Position numbers and translations under genes: made by a program
Source of the DNA: JAUICS01 sp964384335
GTDB lineage: Bacteria > Pseudomonadota > Alphaproteobacteria > Micavibrionales > Micavibrionaceae
Reading direction: 5' to 3'
Assembly: GCA_964384335.1 (NCBI GenBank)
Contig: CAYLKN010000039.1
Span: forward strand, 1 to 16,572
Length of the DNA stretch: 16,572 nucleotides
Shown here: positions 1-6,977 of the stretch, in pieces
How positions within the stretch are numbered: position 1 is the stretch's first letter
How the letters are laid out: each line of letters opens with the position of its first letter
Notes under the pieces: model-generated
Seen by the model: only the letters and a program-made list of their open reading frames with translations
The model's database searches: none
Told to the model about the DNA's origin: nothing

Positions 1-40
1 ACACCGGCACCTAATAGAATTATTCAATATTATAAAATAA

Positions 41-423
41 TCAGGTCATTGCTTTTGCCTGTTTTGGCGTAAAAGCAATGACTATCAGGTTAAGTCCGAA
101 CCCCAGATACATTACTGCAAAAAGGTATGTAATCGGAGATGAGAACCTCTGATAAAAGCGTTTGAATATCTTGAACCCAAATACGGTTATCAAAAGAATA
201 TAGGCCAAAATCATTCCGGATGTTGCCAGTAAAAAGAAGGCCGGAAAGTTTGCCCAGCTCATTGCCTCGCCATGACTTAAAATCAGCGCAGAAAAAACCG
301 AGAGCATTACCGGATAGCTTTTAGGATTTAAAAAGCCGGCGGCAGCGGGCGTGTTAAACAGAATGCCTGAAATCCCGAGGGCTTTAAAATCTTAACATCT
401 GTCTCGTTTTCCTTATTTCCCAT
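41..423 (-). pseudogene. LysE/RhtB-type amino-acid exporter remnant (5'-truncated, frameshifted)
   Basis: The - strand encodes only the second half of a LysE-family exporter. The longest open piece (ATG at 307, stop at 41-43) is 88 aa with two to three hydrophobic segments. Reading upstream in the same frame gives the family hallmark FLNPKSYP just before that ATG, so the reading frame continues beyond it. A stop closes that frame about 80 bases upstream of the ATG. A different frame starting at ATG 423 reads MGNKENETDVKILKPSGFQAF, resembling the linker and start of the fourth helix in LysE proteins, and then stops at 328-330. One missing base near 355-360 would join the two frames. The N-terminal helices (about 90 aa in a normal protein of about 200 aa) are absent upstream. 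I infer a decaying gene; a sequencing error could explain the frameshift but not the missing N-terminal half. Confidence 0.6.
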
Positions 424-492
424 TTATTTTATCCCTTTTCGCACTTAAACTGATTACAAAAGTTTCTCGGACCAGATTCGGTTAAATTTTCA

Positions 493-1239
493 ATGCATAT
501 CAAACGTTTTTTTCTCTTAACATTTATCTTACTTGCATTCGTTACCGTTACGGTAATTGTGACTGCCTATTTCACAAGGAATATATTTCTGCAGACCGCC
601 GCGGAGAGATACGGAATTGAAATTCTGAATCTTGATGTGAACGTATCCTCCGCCAGCGCAGGCATCAGGAGGAAAAACCTGACATTACATAATGTTAAAA
701 TTGGTAATCCGCCCGCGTTTTCAGGTGAAACAGCAATTCATATCCGTAAAGTTGAAATGATAATCGGGAACATTAATCGAAATAACATTTATTTGGAAAG
801 CTTTGTTATCGACGGAATGAATACCTATCTTGAAGTCTCTGAACAGGGCACAAATCTTGGAATTATATATAATCTTGCGGTTCGCGGCGGAAGCACGCAA
901 AAAAGCACACCGGGTCCTATCCATAAACTTAATTCTTTAACGTTATATATTCCGGAAATTCAGGTAAGAAATGTTTTTATTCATCCCTCTGCAGAGCTTA
1001 TGTGGAGCGAGATCAAGCCATTCCGAATCGACGATTTCTCAATAAACACGCAAAAATTAGCCAATGGGAGCATGGCGAGCCAGAAAGCCCTTCAGATTGT
1101 AATTATAAATATCCTTGAACGTATGCTTCTTAAAGCCTCTGAAATCGGGCTGACAAAACAACTTGAGGATGTGAGGACAAAAAGTCTCGAAAACAGCTAT
1201 GATGGCAAGGGGAAACTGACTGACCCTTTTGAAAAATAA
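493..1239 (+). CDS. AsmA-like membrane-anchored protein (hypothetical, 248 aa)
   Basis: This gene encodes a 248-aa protein with a single N-terminal membrane segment (about residues 5-27, FFLLTFILLAFVTVTVIVTAY) preceded by basic residues, so it is probably an inner-membrane anchor with a periplasmic body. After the helix, the pattern LTLHNVKIGNPPAFSGE, then IRKVEMIIG, then NIYLESFVIDGMNTYLEV matches the repeating beta-strand style of AsmA/DUF748-like proteins, where such segments form an elongated groove. It is far shorter than typical AsmA proteins, so it would be a minimal single-module version. Members of the wider family are linked to outer-membrane assembly or lipid transport; the role here is unknown. 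The ribosome binding site is weak (no clear purine run before ATG 493). A hairpin with a T-run lies about 115 bases downstream and may terminate it. Confidence 0.6.
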   Translation: MHIKRFFLLTFILLAFVTVTVIVTAYFTRNIFLQTAAERYGIEILNLDVNVSSASAGIRRKNLTLHNVKIGNPPAFSGETAIHIRKVEMIIGNINRNNIYLESFVIDGMNTYLEVSEQGTNLGIIYNLAVRGGSTQKSTPGPIHKLNSLTLYIPEIQVRNVFIHPSAELMWSEIKPFRIDDFSINTQKLANGSMASQKALQIVIINILERMLLKASEIGLTKQLEDVRTKSLENSYDGKGKLTDPFEK

Positions 1240-1283
1240 AAGTTTTGAGTTTACTAATTTAAATAAATTTTACAATTATTTTA

Positions 1284-1315
1284 TTGACAAAATGCAAATT
1301 TATCCAGATTATACT
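1284..1315 (+). promoter_or_regulatory. Candidate sigma70-type promoter upstream of the CBS-domain gene
   Basis: A perfect -35 hexamer TTGACA (1284-1289) is followed by GATTAT (1307-1312) at 17 bases, or by the better hexamer TATACT (1310-1315) at 20 bases. Transcription would start near 1320, roughly 35 bases before an intrinsic-terminator-like hairpin. Neither -10 combines an ideal match with ideal spacing, hence the moderate confidence. Confidence 0.5.
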
Positions 1316-1353
1316 ATGCATGTAAAATTATTTTCTTCGCTTCTGGGTGTGTG

Positions 1354-1378
1354 AAACAGGTTTTTACCCTGTTTTTTT
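1354..1378 (+). terminator. Intrinsic terminator / possible attenuator
   Basis: The 7-bp stem AAACAGG (1354-1360) / CCTGTTT (1368-1374), with a loop of about 7 bases, runs into a T-tract (1372-1378). It can terminate the AsmA-like gene. Because it lies between a candidate promoter (1284-1315) and the CBS gene ATG (1406), it could also act as an attenuator or end a short RNA of about 60 nt. Confidence 0.7.
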
Positions 1379-1405
1379 AAAATTTTTTTTATTCAGGAGA
1401 TAGTT

Positions 1406-1960
1406 ATGATTTATAATCCAAAGCTAAATGCCAGCAAAGTAAACGACAACCATTCTGATACTGTTGGTCGTATTATCGAGTCTAAATTCAACATCATTTT
1501 CGAAATATATGATTCTTTCGAAATTATTATTGCAAAAATGCGTTCATCAAGAAAATACGCCGCTGTCGTGAATGATTTTAAGGGATCCCCGGCCGGGCTG
1601 ATCACGGCACAGAAAATCCTTAATAATACATTTGGAGATGACAGGGAGTATGCATTCCGGTCCCCGAGGGCATACAGATCCTATAGAGACCTGATCGCCA
1701 AAGATATTATGATCCATAATCCGCACTGCCTTGACTATAATGACAGTGTAAACAAGGCACTTAATTTTATGGCTCTTAATGATATGCGTTACATGCCAGT
1801 CGTAAAAGACGAAAAAACTGTCGGTCTGGCCGATATTCGGGACCTGATGAGGCACCGTTATACAGCACTTGAAGATGTCGTTGAAAACCAGGGGCAGATA
1901 CTATCATATATTATGGGGTCCGAAGATTACGGATGTATGGGCGGCAAAATCGCAGTCTGA
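1406..1960 (+). CDS. CBS-domain pair protein (184 aa)
   Basis: This is a small stand-alone protein made essentially of two CBS modules. The first spans about residues 20-75 (VGRIIESKFNIIFEIYDSFE, then YAAVVNDFKGSPAGLITAQKIL). The second spans about 95-150 (LIAKDIMIHNPHCLDYNDSV, then RYMPVVKDEKTVGLADIRDLM). The second shows the usual pattern of threat position, 'MPVV' strand and 'GLADIRDL' closing helix. CBS pairs commonly bind adenosine nucleotides and act as energy or redox sensors, but the ligand and target here cannot be read from sequence. There is no membrane segment, so it is probably cytoplasmic. ATG 1406 has a good ribosome binding site (AGGAG ending at 1399). It stands alone, with a promoter and terminator-like hairpin in front and about 340 bases without a convincing gene behind. 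Confidence 0.75.
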   Translation: MIYNPKLNASKVNDNHSDTVGRIIESKFNIIFEIYDSFEIIIAKMRSSRKYAAVVNDFKGSPAGLITAQKILNNTFGDDREYAFRSPRAYRSYRDLIAKDIMIHNPHCLDYNDSVNKALNFMALNDMRYMPVVKDEKTVGLADIRDLMRHRYTALEDVVENQGQILSYIMGSEDYGCMGGKIAV

Positions 1961-2300
1961 TTGACTTTGTTGGTTTTCAAAGCATAAATCCTGACTTGAA
2001 TTGAAAAGTATAGTCAGGCCTTCGCAAGTATTGACGCATTTCTGATTTGCCCGGTAAAATATACTGAGGACTTATTTAATTCTGGCCGGTTCAGTTCCAA
2101 GAAAATTATGGAGATTTAAGGAATGCAGCGTACGAAGTGTTATCTAGCCTGTATACTCAGTTCACTTGTAAAATTCATGATTTTCCGGAAGTCTGAAATT
2201 TCAAACACCCTTTCGTTCAAACGGCTTTAAAAGTTTGGAAAGCGCATAGTTAAAGACTTTCAATGAGTCCCGGAAGTGGAAACAATACCAGAGGCAGGAT
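1961..2300. other. Gene-poor stretch with a hairpin and one weak mini-ORF
   Basis: This 340-base region holds no convincing gene. An inverted repeat CCTGACT (1990-1996) / AGTCAGG (2012-2018) with a 15-base loop lies 30 bases after the CBS gene. It lacks a T-run, so it is not a typical intrinsic terminator. A 35-codon + strand ORF (2123-2230, MQRTKCYLACILSSLVKFMI...) has GGAG 9 bases before its ATG, but its composition is not distinctive and I do not call it a gene. Confidence 0.5.
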
Positions 2301-2747
2301 ATGACCGGATTTATAAAATTCAACAATTTTGATAATCAAAGCGAATATTTCAAATGGCGTTGCCTTATTGGACTCGCACATGTTGATTTTCGTCTTATGA
2401 AAGATGAACAGGATTTTCTGGAATCTTATATACGGGAATACGCTTCCGAAAACATTCAAAACCGGCTGCTTGAAGAATTACGGGAAGATCTTGTCAACCC
2501 CCAGGACCCCAGATCCTTTTATGAGCTGATTACCGACCCTGAGGACAGGGTGGAGCTTTATTTCATGGCTTACAAGCTTTTCTGGTCTGACGGAGAAATG
2601 GCCCAGTCGGAGAAAAAAAATCTGGATTATATAAAAAAGAATTTACTTGAAGATTACGAAGCGCGTGAGGTCTTCAGCAATCTTATACCCGGCTGGAATG
2701 ATGCGGAACCGGAAGATACACTGACCAGATATGTTGAAAGTCTCTAG
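2301..2747 (+). CDS. TerB-like helical protein (148 aa)
   Basis: This is a short, acidic, all-helical cytoplasmic protein without signal peptide or membrane segment. Two helix-turn-helix units resemble each other: IGLAHVDFRLMKDEQDFLES (about residues 23-42) and YKLFWSDGEMAQSEKKNLDY (about 91-110). This 'alanine/leucine helix, D-x-x-[LM]-x-x-x-E' pattern is typical of TerB/DUF533-like (tellurite-resistance B) proteins, whose acidic residues can bind metal. Such single-domain TerB-like proteins are widespread and mostly uncharacterised, so the name does not prove tellurite resistance. No other ter genes are nearby. ATG 2301 is preceded by GGCAGGA and is the first good start. The gene converges on etfB with a gap of only 26 bases. 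Confidence 0.55.
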   Translation: MTGFIKFNNFDNQSEYFKWRCLIGLAHVDFRLMKDEQDFLESYIREYASENIQNRLLEELREDLVNPQDPRSFYELITDPEDRVELYFMAYKLFWSDGEMAQSEKKNLDYIKKNLLEDYEAREVFSNLIPGWNDAEPEDTLTRYVESL

Positions 2748-2755
2748 CGAGCAAA

Positions 2756-2783
2756 TAAGCTAAAGAACCTAAGCTAAAGAACC
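2756..2783. repeat. 14-bp perfect tandem duplication at the end of etfB
   Basis: TAAGCTAAAGAACC occurs twice back to back (2756-2769 and 2770-2783). The second copy carries the etfB stop codon and last codons, and the first is its non-coding duplicate in the gap between the convergent genes. This looks like a replication-slippage product. It leaves the EtfB C-terminus unchanged. Confidence 0.9.
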
Positions 2784-3526
2784 TTTGCTTCTTCTTTAAG
2801 CCTGGTAACAAGGTCTTGCGCGGTTTCAACCTTTATACCCGCTTCCCTTGCAGGCGGCTCCTTCACTTCCAGGATTTCCAGTCTTGGTGTAATGTCCACA
2901 TCAAGAGCATACGGCGTAAGGTGTTCCAGCTCCTTTTTCTTGGCCTTCATAATATTCGGCAAAGACGGATACCTGGGTTCATTCAGCCTCAGATCGACTG
3001 TCAGTATGGCCGGCAATTCCATCTCTACAGTCTCCAGGCCGTCATCGACTTCCCGCGTCGCCTCGATTTTGTTGCCCCCTTTAAATTCAACTTTGGAAAT
3101 AAATGTTGCCTGAGGCCATTCCATCAACCCTGCCAGCATCTGGCCGGTTTGATTGTAATCGCCGTCAATAGCCTGTTTACCGAGAAGAACAAGGTCAGGT
3201 TGTTCGCGTACGGCTATTGATTTTAAAAGTTTTGCAACAGCAAGCGGCTGGATCTCACCATCAACTTCAATCTGTATGGAGCGGTCAGCACCCACCGCCA
3301 TGGCCTGGCGCAAAGTTTCCTGTGTCTGTTTCGGACCGATTGAAACCGCAATAATTTCTGTTACCTTACCTGCCTCTTTAAGGCGCACGGCCTCCTCCAG
3401 TGCGATTTCACAAAACGGGTTCATCGACATTTTTACATTCTGCGTTTCAACGCCGCTTCCGTCGGATTTCACACGGACTTTAACATAAGGATCTATAACA
3501 CGTTTAACGGGAACTAGTATTTTCAT
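2774..3526 (-). CDS. etfB: Electron transfer flavoprotein subunit beta
   Basis: EtfB forms a heterodimer with EtfA. The pair carries FAD and takes electrons from acyl-CoA and other dehydrogenases to ETF-ubiquinone oxidoreductase; the beta subunit holds the structural AMP. The 250-aa length is normal for the family. Visible hallmarks are the start MKILVPVKRVIDPYVKVRVK, SMNPFCEIALEEAVRLKE (about 34-51), the AMP-site stretch GKQAIDGDYNQTGQM (116-130), and the family signature from about 159 to 197 (EVDDGLETVEMELPAI, then LNEPRYPSLPNIMKAKKK). ATG 3526 is preceded by AAAGG at 6 bases and by a promoter-like pair at 3555-3583. The downstream neighbour is a convergent gene, so etfA, which usually follows etfB directly, must be elsewhere. 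Confidence 0.96.
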   Translation of the reverse strand: MKILVPVKRVIDPYVKVRVKSDGSGVETQNVKMSMNPFCEIALEEAVRLKEAGKVTEIIAVSIGPKQTQETLRQAMAVGADRSIQIEVDGEIQPLAVAKLLKSIAVREQPDLVLLGKQAIDGDYNQTGQMLAGLMEWPQATFISKVEFKGGNKIEATREVDDGLETVEMELPAILTVDLRLNEPRYPSLPNIMKAKKKELEHLTPYALDVDITPRLEILEVKEPPAREAGIKVETAQDLVTRLKEEAKVL

Positions 3527-3554
3527 GGCAAGCCTTTATTTTATTATTATTACA

Positions 3555-3583
3555 ATAATGAAATCAGACAGTTGGCAAGTCAA
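3555..3583 (-). promoter_or_regulatory. Candidate etfB promoter
   Basis: Reading the - strand, TTGACT (3583-3578) and CATTAT (3560-3555) are separated by exactly 17 bases. They sit about 30 bases before the etfB ATG, giving a short leader that carries the AAAGG ribosome binding site. Confidence 0.45.
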
Positions 3584-3591
3584 TAAATTCA

Positions 3592-3620
3592 TTGGTTTCC
3601 GAATAACCCAAAGGTATAAT
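3592..3620 (+). promoter_or_regulatory. Candidate promoter for the sugar operon
   Basis: A perfect -10 hexamer TATAAT (3615-3620) has a weak -35 match TTGGTT (3592-3597) at 17 bases. It points toward the three-gene operon starting at 3780 and would give a leader of about 150 bases with no obvious structure. The weak -35 keeps this tentative. Confidence 0.35.
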
Positions 3621-3779
3621 TGTAAAACACCGGACAGAGCCGCAACAGTCCTCATCATTTTCTTGATTGTCTTAAAACGGAAATGAACAGTATTAATAAG
3701 TCCCGGGCCTGGTTAATAATAAGTTTGAACATTCCATATTTTATTTTAATGTAAGCGTTGTTTGATTGAAGGCGATAGT

Positions 3780-4814
3780 ATGATTTTAATTACTGGATCA
3801 GCAGGTTTTATAGGATACCACGTTGCCCGGACTCTGCTTGAGCAGGGTCATAAGGTAACAGGTATCGATAATATCAACGATTACTACGATCCCGATTTAA
3901 AAATGGGGCGTCTTGACATCCTTAAAAGCTATAAAAACTTTACCTTCCACAAATCTGATCTGGGCAGTTTCGACGATCTGCGCAAGGTAATTGAAGAGAC
4001 AGGGACAATAAATATCATATTGCATCTGGCGGCACAGGCCGGTGTCCGGTATAGTATTAACAATCCTTTTGCGTATTGTAACAGCAATCTTGTCGGCCAT
4101 CTTAACATGCTGGAGACGGCGCGACAGCTTCATCATGACGGCAAGCTGAAGCATTTTGTCTATGCGTCTTCCTCATCAGTATACGGAGGCAATACAAAGC
4201 AGCCCTTTTCCGTTGATGACCCCGTAGATCTGCCGGTATCGCTTTACGCGGCGACAAAGCGCGCCGATGAGCTGATGACCCAGACTTACGCGCATCTTTA
4301 CCGCATTCCGTCAACAGGCCTCCGGTTCTTTACGGTTTACGGCCCATGGGGGCGCCCGGACATGGCGTATTTCAAATTCACAAAGGCTCTGTTCGAAGGA
4401 ACACCCATAAAAGTCTTTAACCATGGAAACATGAAACGTGATTTTACCTATATTGACGATATTGTTACCGGCGTTTTGGCAGCAATAGATGCCGTTCCTT
4501 CAGAACAAAGCCCATATAATCTTGGCAATGCACCGCACAGGATTTTCAATCTGGGACATAACAAGCCGGAGGAGTTGAACCGCTTTATCCGGATACTGGA
4601 AGATATGACCGGTATTGAGGCGGCAAAGGAGTATGTGGAGATGCAGCCGGGCGATGTAAAGGAAACCTATGCCAAAATTGACAGGGAAAAAGAAATTCTG
4701 GGGTTTGAACCAAAAATCACGCTTGAAGAAGGCCTGAAACATTTTCTCGACTGGTATAAGGGATATTATGAAATCCCGGAAAAGATATCCCTTTCTACCG
4801 CGGCCGGAACATGA
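3780..4814 (+). CDS. UDP-glucuronate 4-epimerase-type nucleotide-sugar epimerase (344 aa)
   Basis: This is an extended short-chain dehydrogenase/reductase that most likely interconverts UDP-glucuronate and UDP-galacturonate using bound NAD, supplying a precursor for surface polysaccharide. The Rossmann motif GSAGFIG is at residues 6-12. The catalytic YAATK is at 156-160 (Tyr156, Lys160), with the serine-rich YASSSSVYG at 128-136. The run SLYAATKRADELMTQTYAHL, then GLRFFTVYGPWGRPDMA (180-196) and RDFTYIDDIVTGV (220-232), is characteristic of the capsule/LPS GalA-type epimerase subgroup. I start at ATG 3780, which follows GAAGG at a good distance; an in-frame TTG at 3762 would add six residues without a better site. 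Its stop overlaps the next ATG (ATGA at 4811), indicating translational coupling. The exact substrate is inferred from subfamily resemblance only. Confidence 0.85.
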   Translation: MILITGSAGFIGYHVARTLLEQGHKVTGIDNINDYYDPDLKMGRLDILKSYKNFTFHKSDLGSFDDLRKVIEETGTINIILHLAAQAGVRYSINNPFAYCNSNLVGHLNMLETARQLHHDGKLKHFVYASSSSVYGGNTKQPFSVDDPVDLPVSLYAATKRADELMTQTYAHLYRIPSTGLRFFTVYGPWGRPDMAYFKFTKALFEGTPIKVFNHGNMKRDFTYIDDIVTGVLAAIDAVPSEQSPYNLGNAPHRIFNLGHNKPEELNRFIRILEDMTGIEAAKEYVEMQPGDVKETYAKIDREKEILGFEPKITLEEGLKHFLDWYKGYYEIPEKISLSTAAGT

Positions 4815-5785
4815 GCATTGCAATAACGGGCGGGGCAGGGTTTATCGGGACAGAGCTTGCACGCGATCTGTCCGTTCAAAACAGAAATTTCCGACTTCTT
4901 GATCTTTATCCATCTGAAGAGTTTCCGGACCATTTCGAAAAATGTGATGTGACATATATCGCAGATCTGGAAAAAAGCCTTGATAAGGCGCAAGGCATAA
5001 TCCACCTGGCGGCAGAACACCGTGACGATGTTTTTCCAAGGCAGAAATATTACGATGTCAATGTGGGCGGAGCCGAAAATCTGGTCAAAATCTGTGAACA
5101 AAAAGATATAAAAACAATTATTTTCACGAGCACAGTTGCCGTTTACGGTCTGAACAGCGGAATTTCGAATGAAAACAGTGAAACAAGGCCGTTTAACGAT
5201 TACGGCCAGTCCAAGCTGGATGCCGAAAATGTTTTAAGGCAATGGGCGGATAAAAATCCAGACAGAACACTCGGGATTGTGAGACTGGTTGCCACATTCG
5301 GGCCGGGAAACAGAGGTAATATCCATACCCTGATGAATCAGGTATACAAAAACCGGTTTGTAATGGTCGGGCGCGGGCAAAACCGAAAATCCATAGCGTA
5401 TGTCCGAAATGTTTCCGGCTTTCTTTTGCATCTCTATGAAAACCTGAAGCCGGGCGTCTCAATCCATAACTATGCTGATAAGCCGGATTTAACCACGGAG
5501 ACACTGGTTAAAACGATAAGAGGCGCTTTTGGGAAAGCAGGAACCGGTCTTCATATTCCGTATTTTGCAGGAATTGCAGGCGGCCTTTTTTTTGACGGCT
5601 TGGCAAAAGTGACCGGAAAAACTTTTCCGATAAGTGTTGTCCGGGTCAGAAAATTCTGTGCGGATACCATCGTTTCTGCCGAAAAGGTTAAGGAAACAGG
5701 CTTTAAACCTGCATATAATCTGGAAGACGGCATCCGTGACATGATCCGGTCAGACTTTGGTAATGACAACGATCCGGCACAATGA
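4811..5785 (+). CDS. NAD-dependent epimerase/dehydratase, SDR family (324 aa)
   Basis: This is a second extended SDR enzyme for nucleotide sugars, clearly distinct from its upstream neighbour. Hallmarks are GGAGFIG at residues 7-13 (NAD binding), IIHLAAEH (63-70), FTSTVAVYG (105-113), and catalytic YGQSK (Tyr131, Lys135). The late segment ISVVRVRKFC, then a TGFKPAYNLEDGIRDMI-type C-terminus, is common to GalE-like reductases and epimerases of O-antigen and capsule clusters. The substrate cannot be read from the sequence: C4-epimerase or 4-keto-reductase are both possible. It overlaps the preceding and following genes by 4 bases each (ATGA), so the three are almost certainly co-translated. The shared context argues for a role in one short glycan pathway. 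Confidence 0.8.
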   Translation: MSIAITGGAGFIGTELARDLSVQNRNFRLLDLYPSEEFPDHFEKCDVTYIADLEKSLDKAQGIIHLAAEHRDDVFPRQKYYDVNVGGAENLVKICEQKDIKTIIFTSTVAVYGLNSGISNENSETRPFNDYGQSKLDAENVLRQWADKNPDRTLGIVRLVATFGPGNRGNIHTLMNQVYKNRFVMVGRGQNRKSIAYVRNVSGFLLHLYENLKPGVSIHNYADKPDLTTETLVKTIRGAFGKAGTGLHIPYFAGIAGGLFFDGLAKVTGKTFPISVVRVRKFCADTIVSAEKVKETGFKPAYNLEDGIRDMIRSDFGNDNDPAQ

Positions 5786-6903
5786 GCCAGAAATCAATCC
5801 TGTATATAATCAATCACATTGACTGGTTCTGGTCCCACCGCCTTCCGCTGGCACGGTACGCCAGGGACAAAGGATACAAAGTCTATGTCGCCGCATACGG
5901 CGCCTCGCAAGACAGTGACCTTACAAAAAACGGCTTTTATCCGGTTGAGCTGCCTTCACCTCATTCGGGGAACGCTCTCTTTGCAATGATTAAAATTATC
6001 AGACGTATAAGAACAATTCTCACCGAAATCGGTCCGGACATCACCCACGCAATTACACTTAAATATGTTTTTATTACAGGACTTGCCGCTCTGGGATACA
6101 AACAGACGAAACCCGTTTTTACAATTGCCGGCCTGGGATACCTGTTTTCCTCCGAAGGTTTAAAACCAAAACTTCTGCGCTTTCTGATCAGTCCTTTTTT
6201 AAAACTTGCCTTCAGTCATCCGGAAATGTCAGCTATATTTCAAAATCCCGACGATATGGAGATCCTGACAAAACGAGGATTTGTCAACAAAAACAACGCT
6301 TTCTTAATTAAAGGATCGGGAGTTGATACGGACAAGTTTTCTTATGCTCCCCCGCCGGAGCAGCAAACACCCGTCGTTTTAATGCCGACCCGCCTTGTTA
6401 AGGATAAAGGTGTCAATATCTTTGCAGATGCTGCAGGGATCCTGAAAAAACAGGGGGTGGAGGCCCGTTTTCTGATTGCGGGCGGCCTGGATAACGTAAA
6501 TCCTCTTGCCTACTCGGAAAAGGAAATGAATAAAATTATAAATCAGGGAAATGTTGAATGGCTGGGCAAGGTCAAGGATATGCCAACGCTTTATCACTCC
6601 GCCTGTATTATTGCCTACCCGTCCCATTACCGTGAAGGAATACCCAAAGTGCTGCTAGAGGCGGCAGCCTGCGGCAAACCGATTGTCACAACCGATCATC
6701 CAGGATGCCGGGAAGTTGTCAGGCACGGCGAAAACGGATATCTTGTGCCCGTCAAAGACCCTGAAAGCACCGCAAACGCTGTCAGGAAACTTCTTGAAAA
6801 TCAGGAGGTTCAGGAAAAATTTGGCAAGAAAAGCCGGGAACGCGCAGAAAAAGAATTTGACGTCAACGTGATAGTCGATAAAACTTTAGCTGTTTATGAA
6901 TAA
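5782..6903 (+). CDS. Glycosyltransferase family 4 protein (373 aa)
   Basis: This is a GT-B fold retaining glycosyltransferase, probably acting at the cytoplasmic face of the inner membrane on a lipid-linked sugar. The N-terminal acceptor half begins ILYIINHIDWFWSHRLPLAR (about 6-25). The C-terminal donor half shows PTRLVKDKGVNIF (202-214), FLIAGG (230-235), and the GT4 signature EGIPKVLLEAAACGKPIV, where Glu285 and Glu293 form the E-x7-E nucleotide-sugar site. GENGYLVPVKDPE (316-328) is the usual family end. The length is typical. It overlaps the upstream SDR gene (ATGA at 5782). No polyprenyl-phosphate sugar transferase or flippase is in the window, so the operon is only a partial pathway. 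Confidence 0.87.
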   Translation: MSQKSILYIINHIDWFWSHRLPLARYARDKGYKVYVAAYGASQDSDLTKNGFYPVELPSPHSGNALFAMIKIIRRIRTILTEIGPDITHAITLKYVFITGLAALGYKQTKPVFTIAGLGYLFSSEGLKPKLLRFLISPFLKLAFSHPEMSAIFQNPDDMEILTKRGFVNKNNAFLIKGSGVDTDKFSYAPPPEQQTPVVLMPTRLVKDKGVNIFADAAGILKKQGVEARFLIAGGLDNVNPLAYSEKEMNKIINQGNVEWLGKVKDMPTLYHSACIIAYPSHYREGIPKVLLEAAACGKPIVTTDHPGCREVVRHGENGYLVPVKDPESTANAVRKLLENQEVQEKFGKKSRERAEKEFDVNVIVDKTLAVYE

Positions 6904-6977
6904 CCTTTTACGCATTGCAAGCCCTTCTTTTTTTCTCTAAAAGTAAGGTTTGTTTACAATAATAAGGATTGATAAAA

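Noticed and set aside
1990..2018. Hairpin CCTGACT/AGTCAGG after the CBS gene as an intrinsic terminator
   Set aside because: No T-run follows and the loop is long (15 bases), so it is not called a terminator.
2123..2230. 35-codon + strand ORF with a GGAG site
   Set aside because: Short, no recognisable domain or distinctive composition, and isolated in a gene-poor stretch; kept only as a note in the intergenic entry.
2263..2304. 13-codon ORF overlapping the TerB-like ATG (ATGA)
   Set aside because: No clear ribosome binding site and too short to distinguish from chance, although the overlap looks like a leader peptide.
2301..2747. Tellurite-resistance function for the TerB-like gene
   Set aside because: No other ter genes are present, and TerB-like domains occur in many unrelated contexts.
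3762..3779. Upstream TTG start for the first sugar epimerase
   Set aside because: It adds six non-conserved residues; ATG 3780 has the better ribosome binding site and gives the normal family N-terminus.
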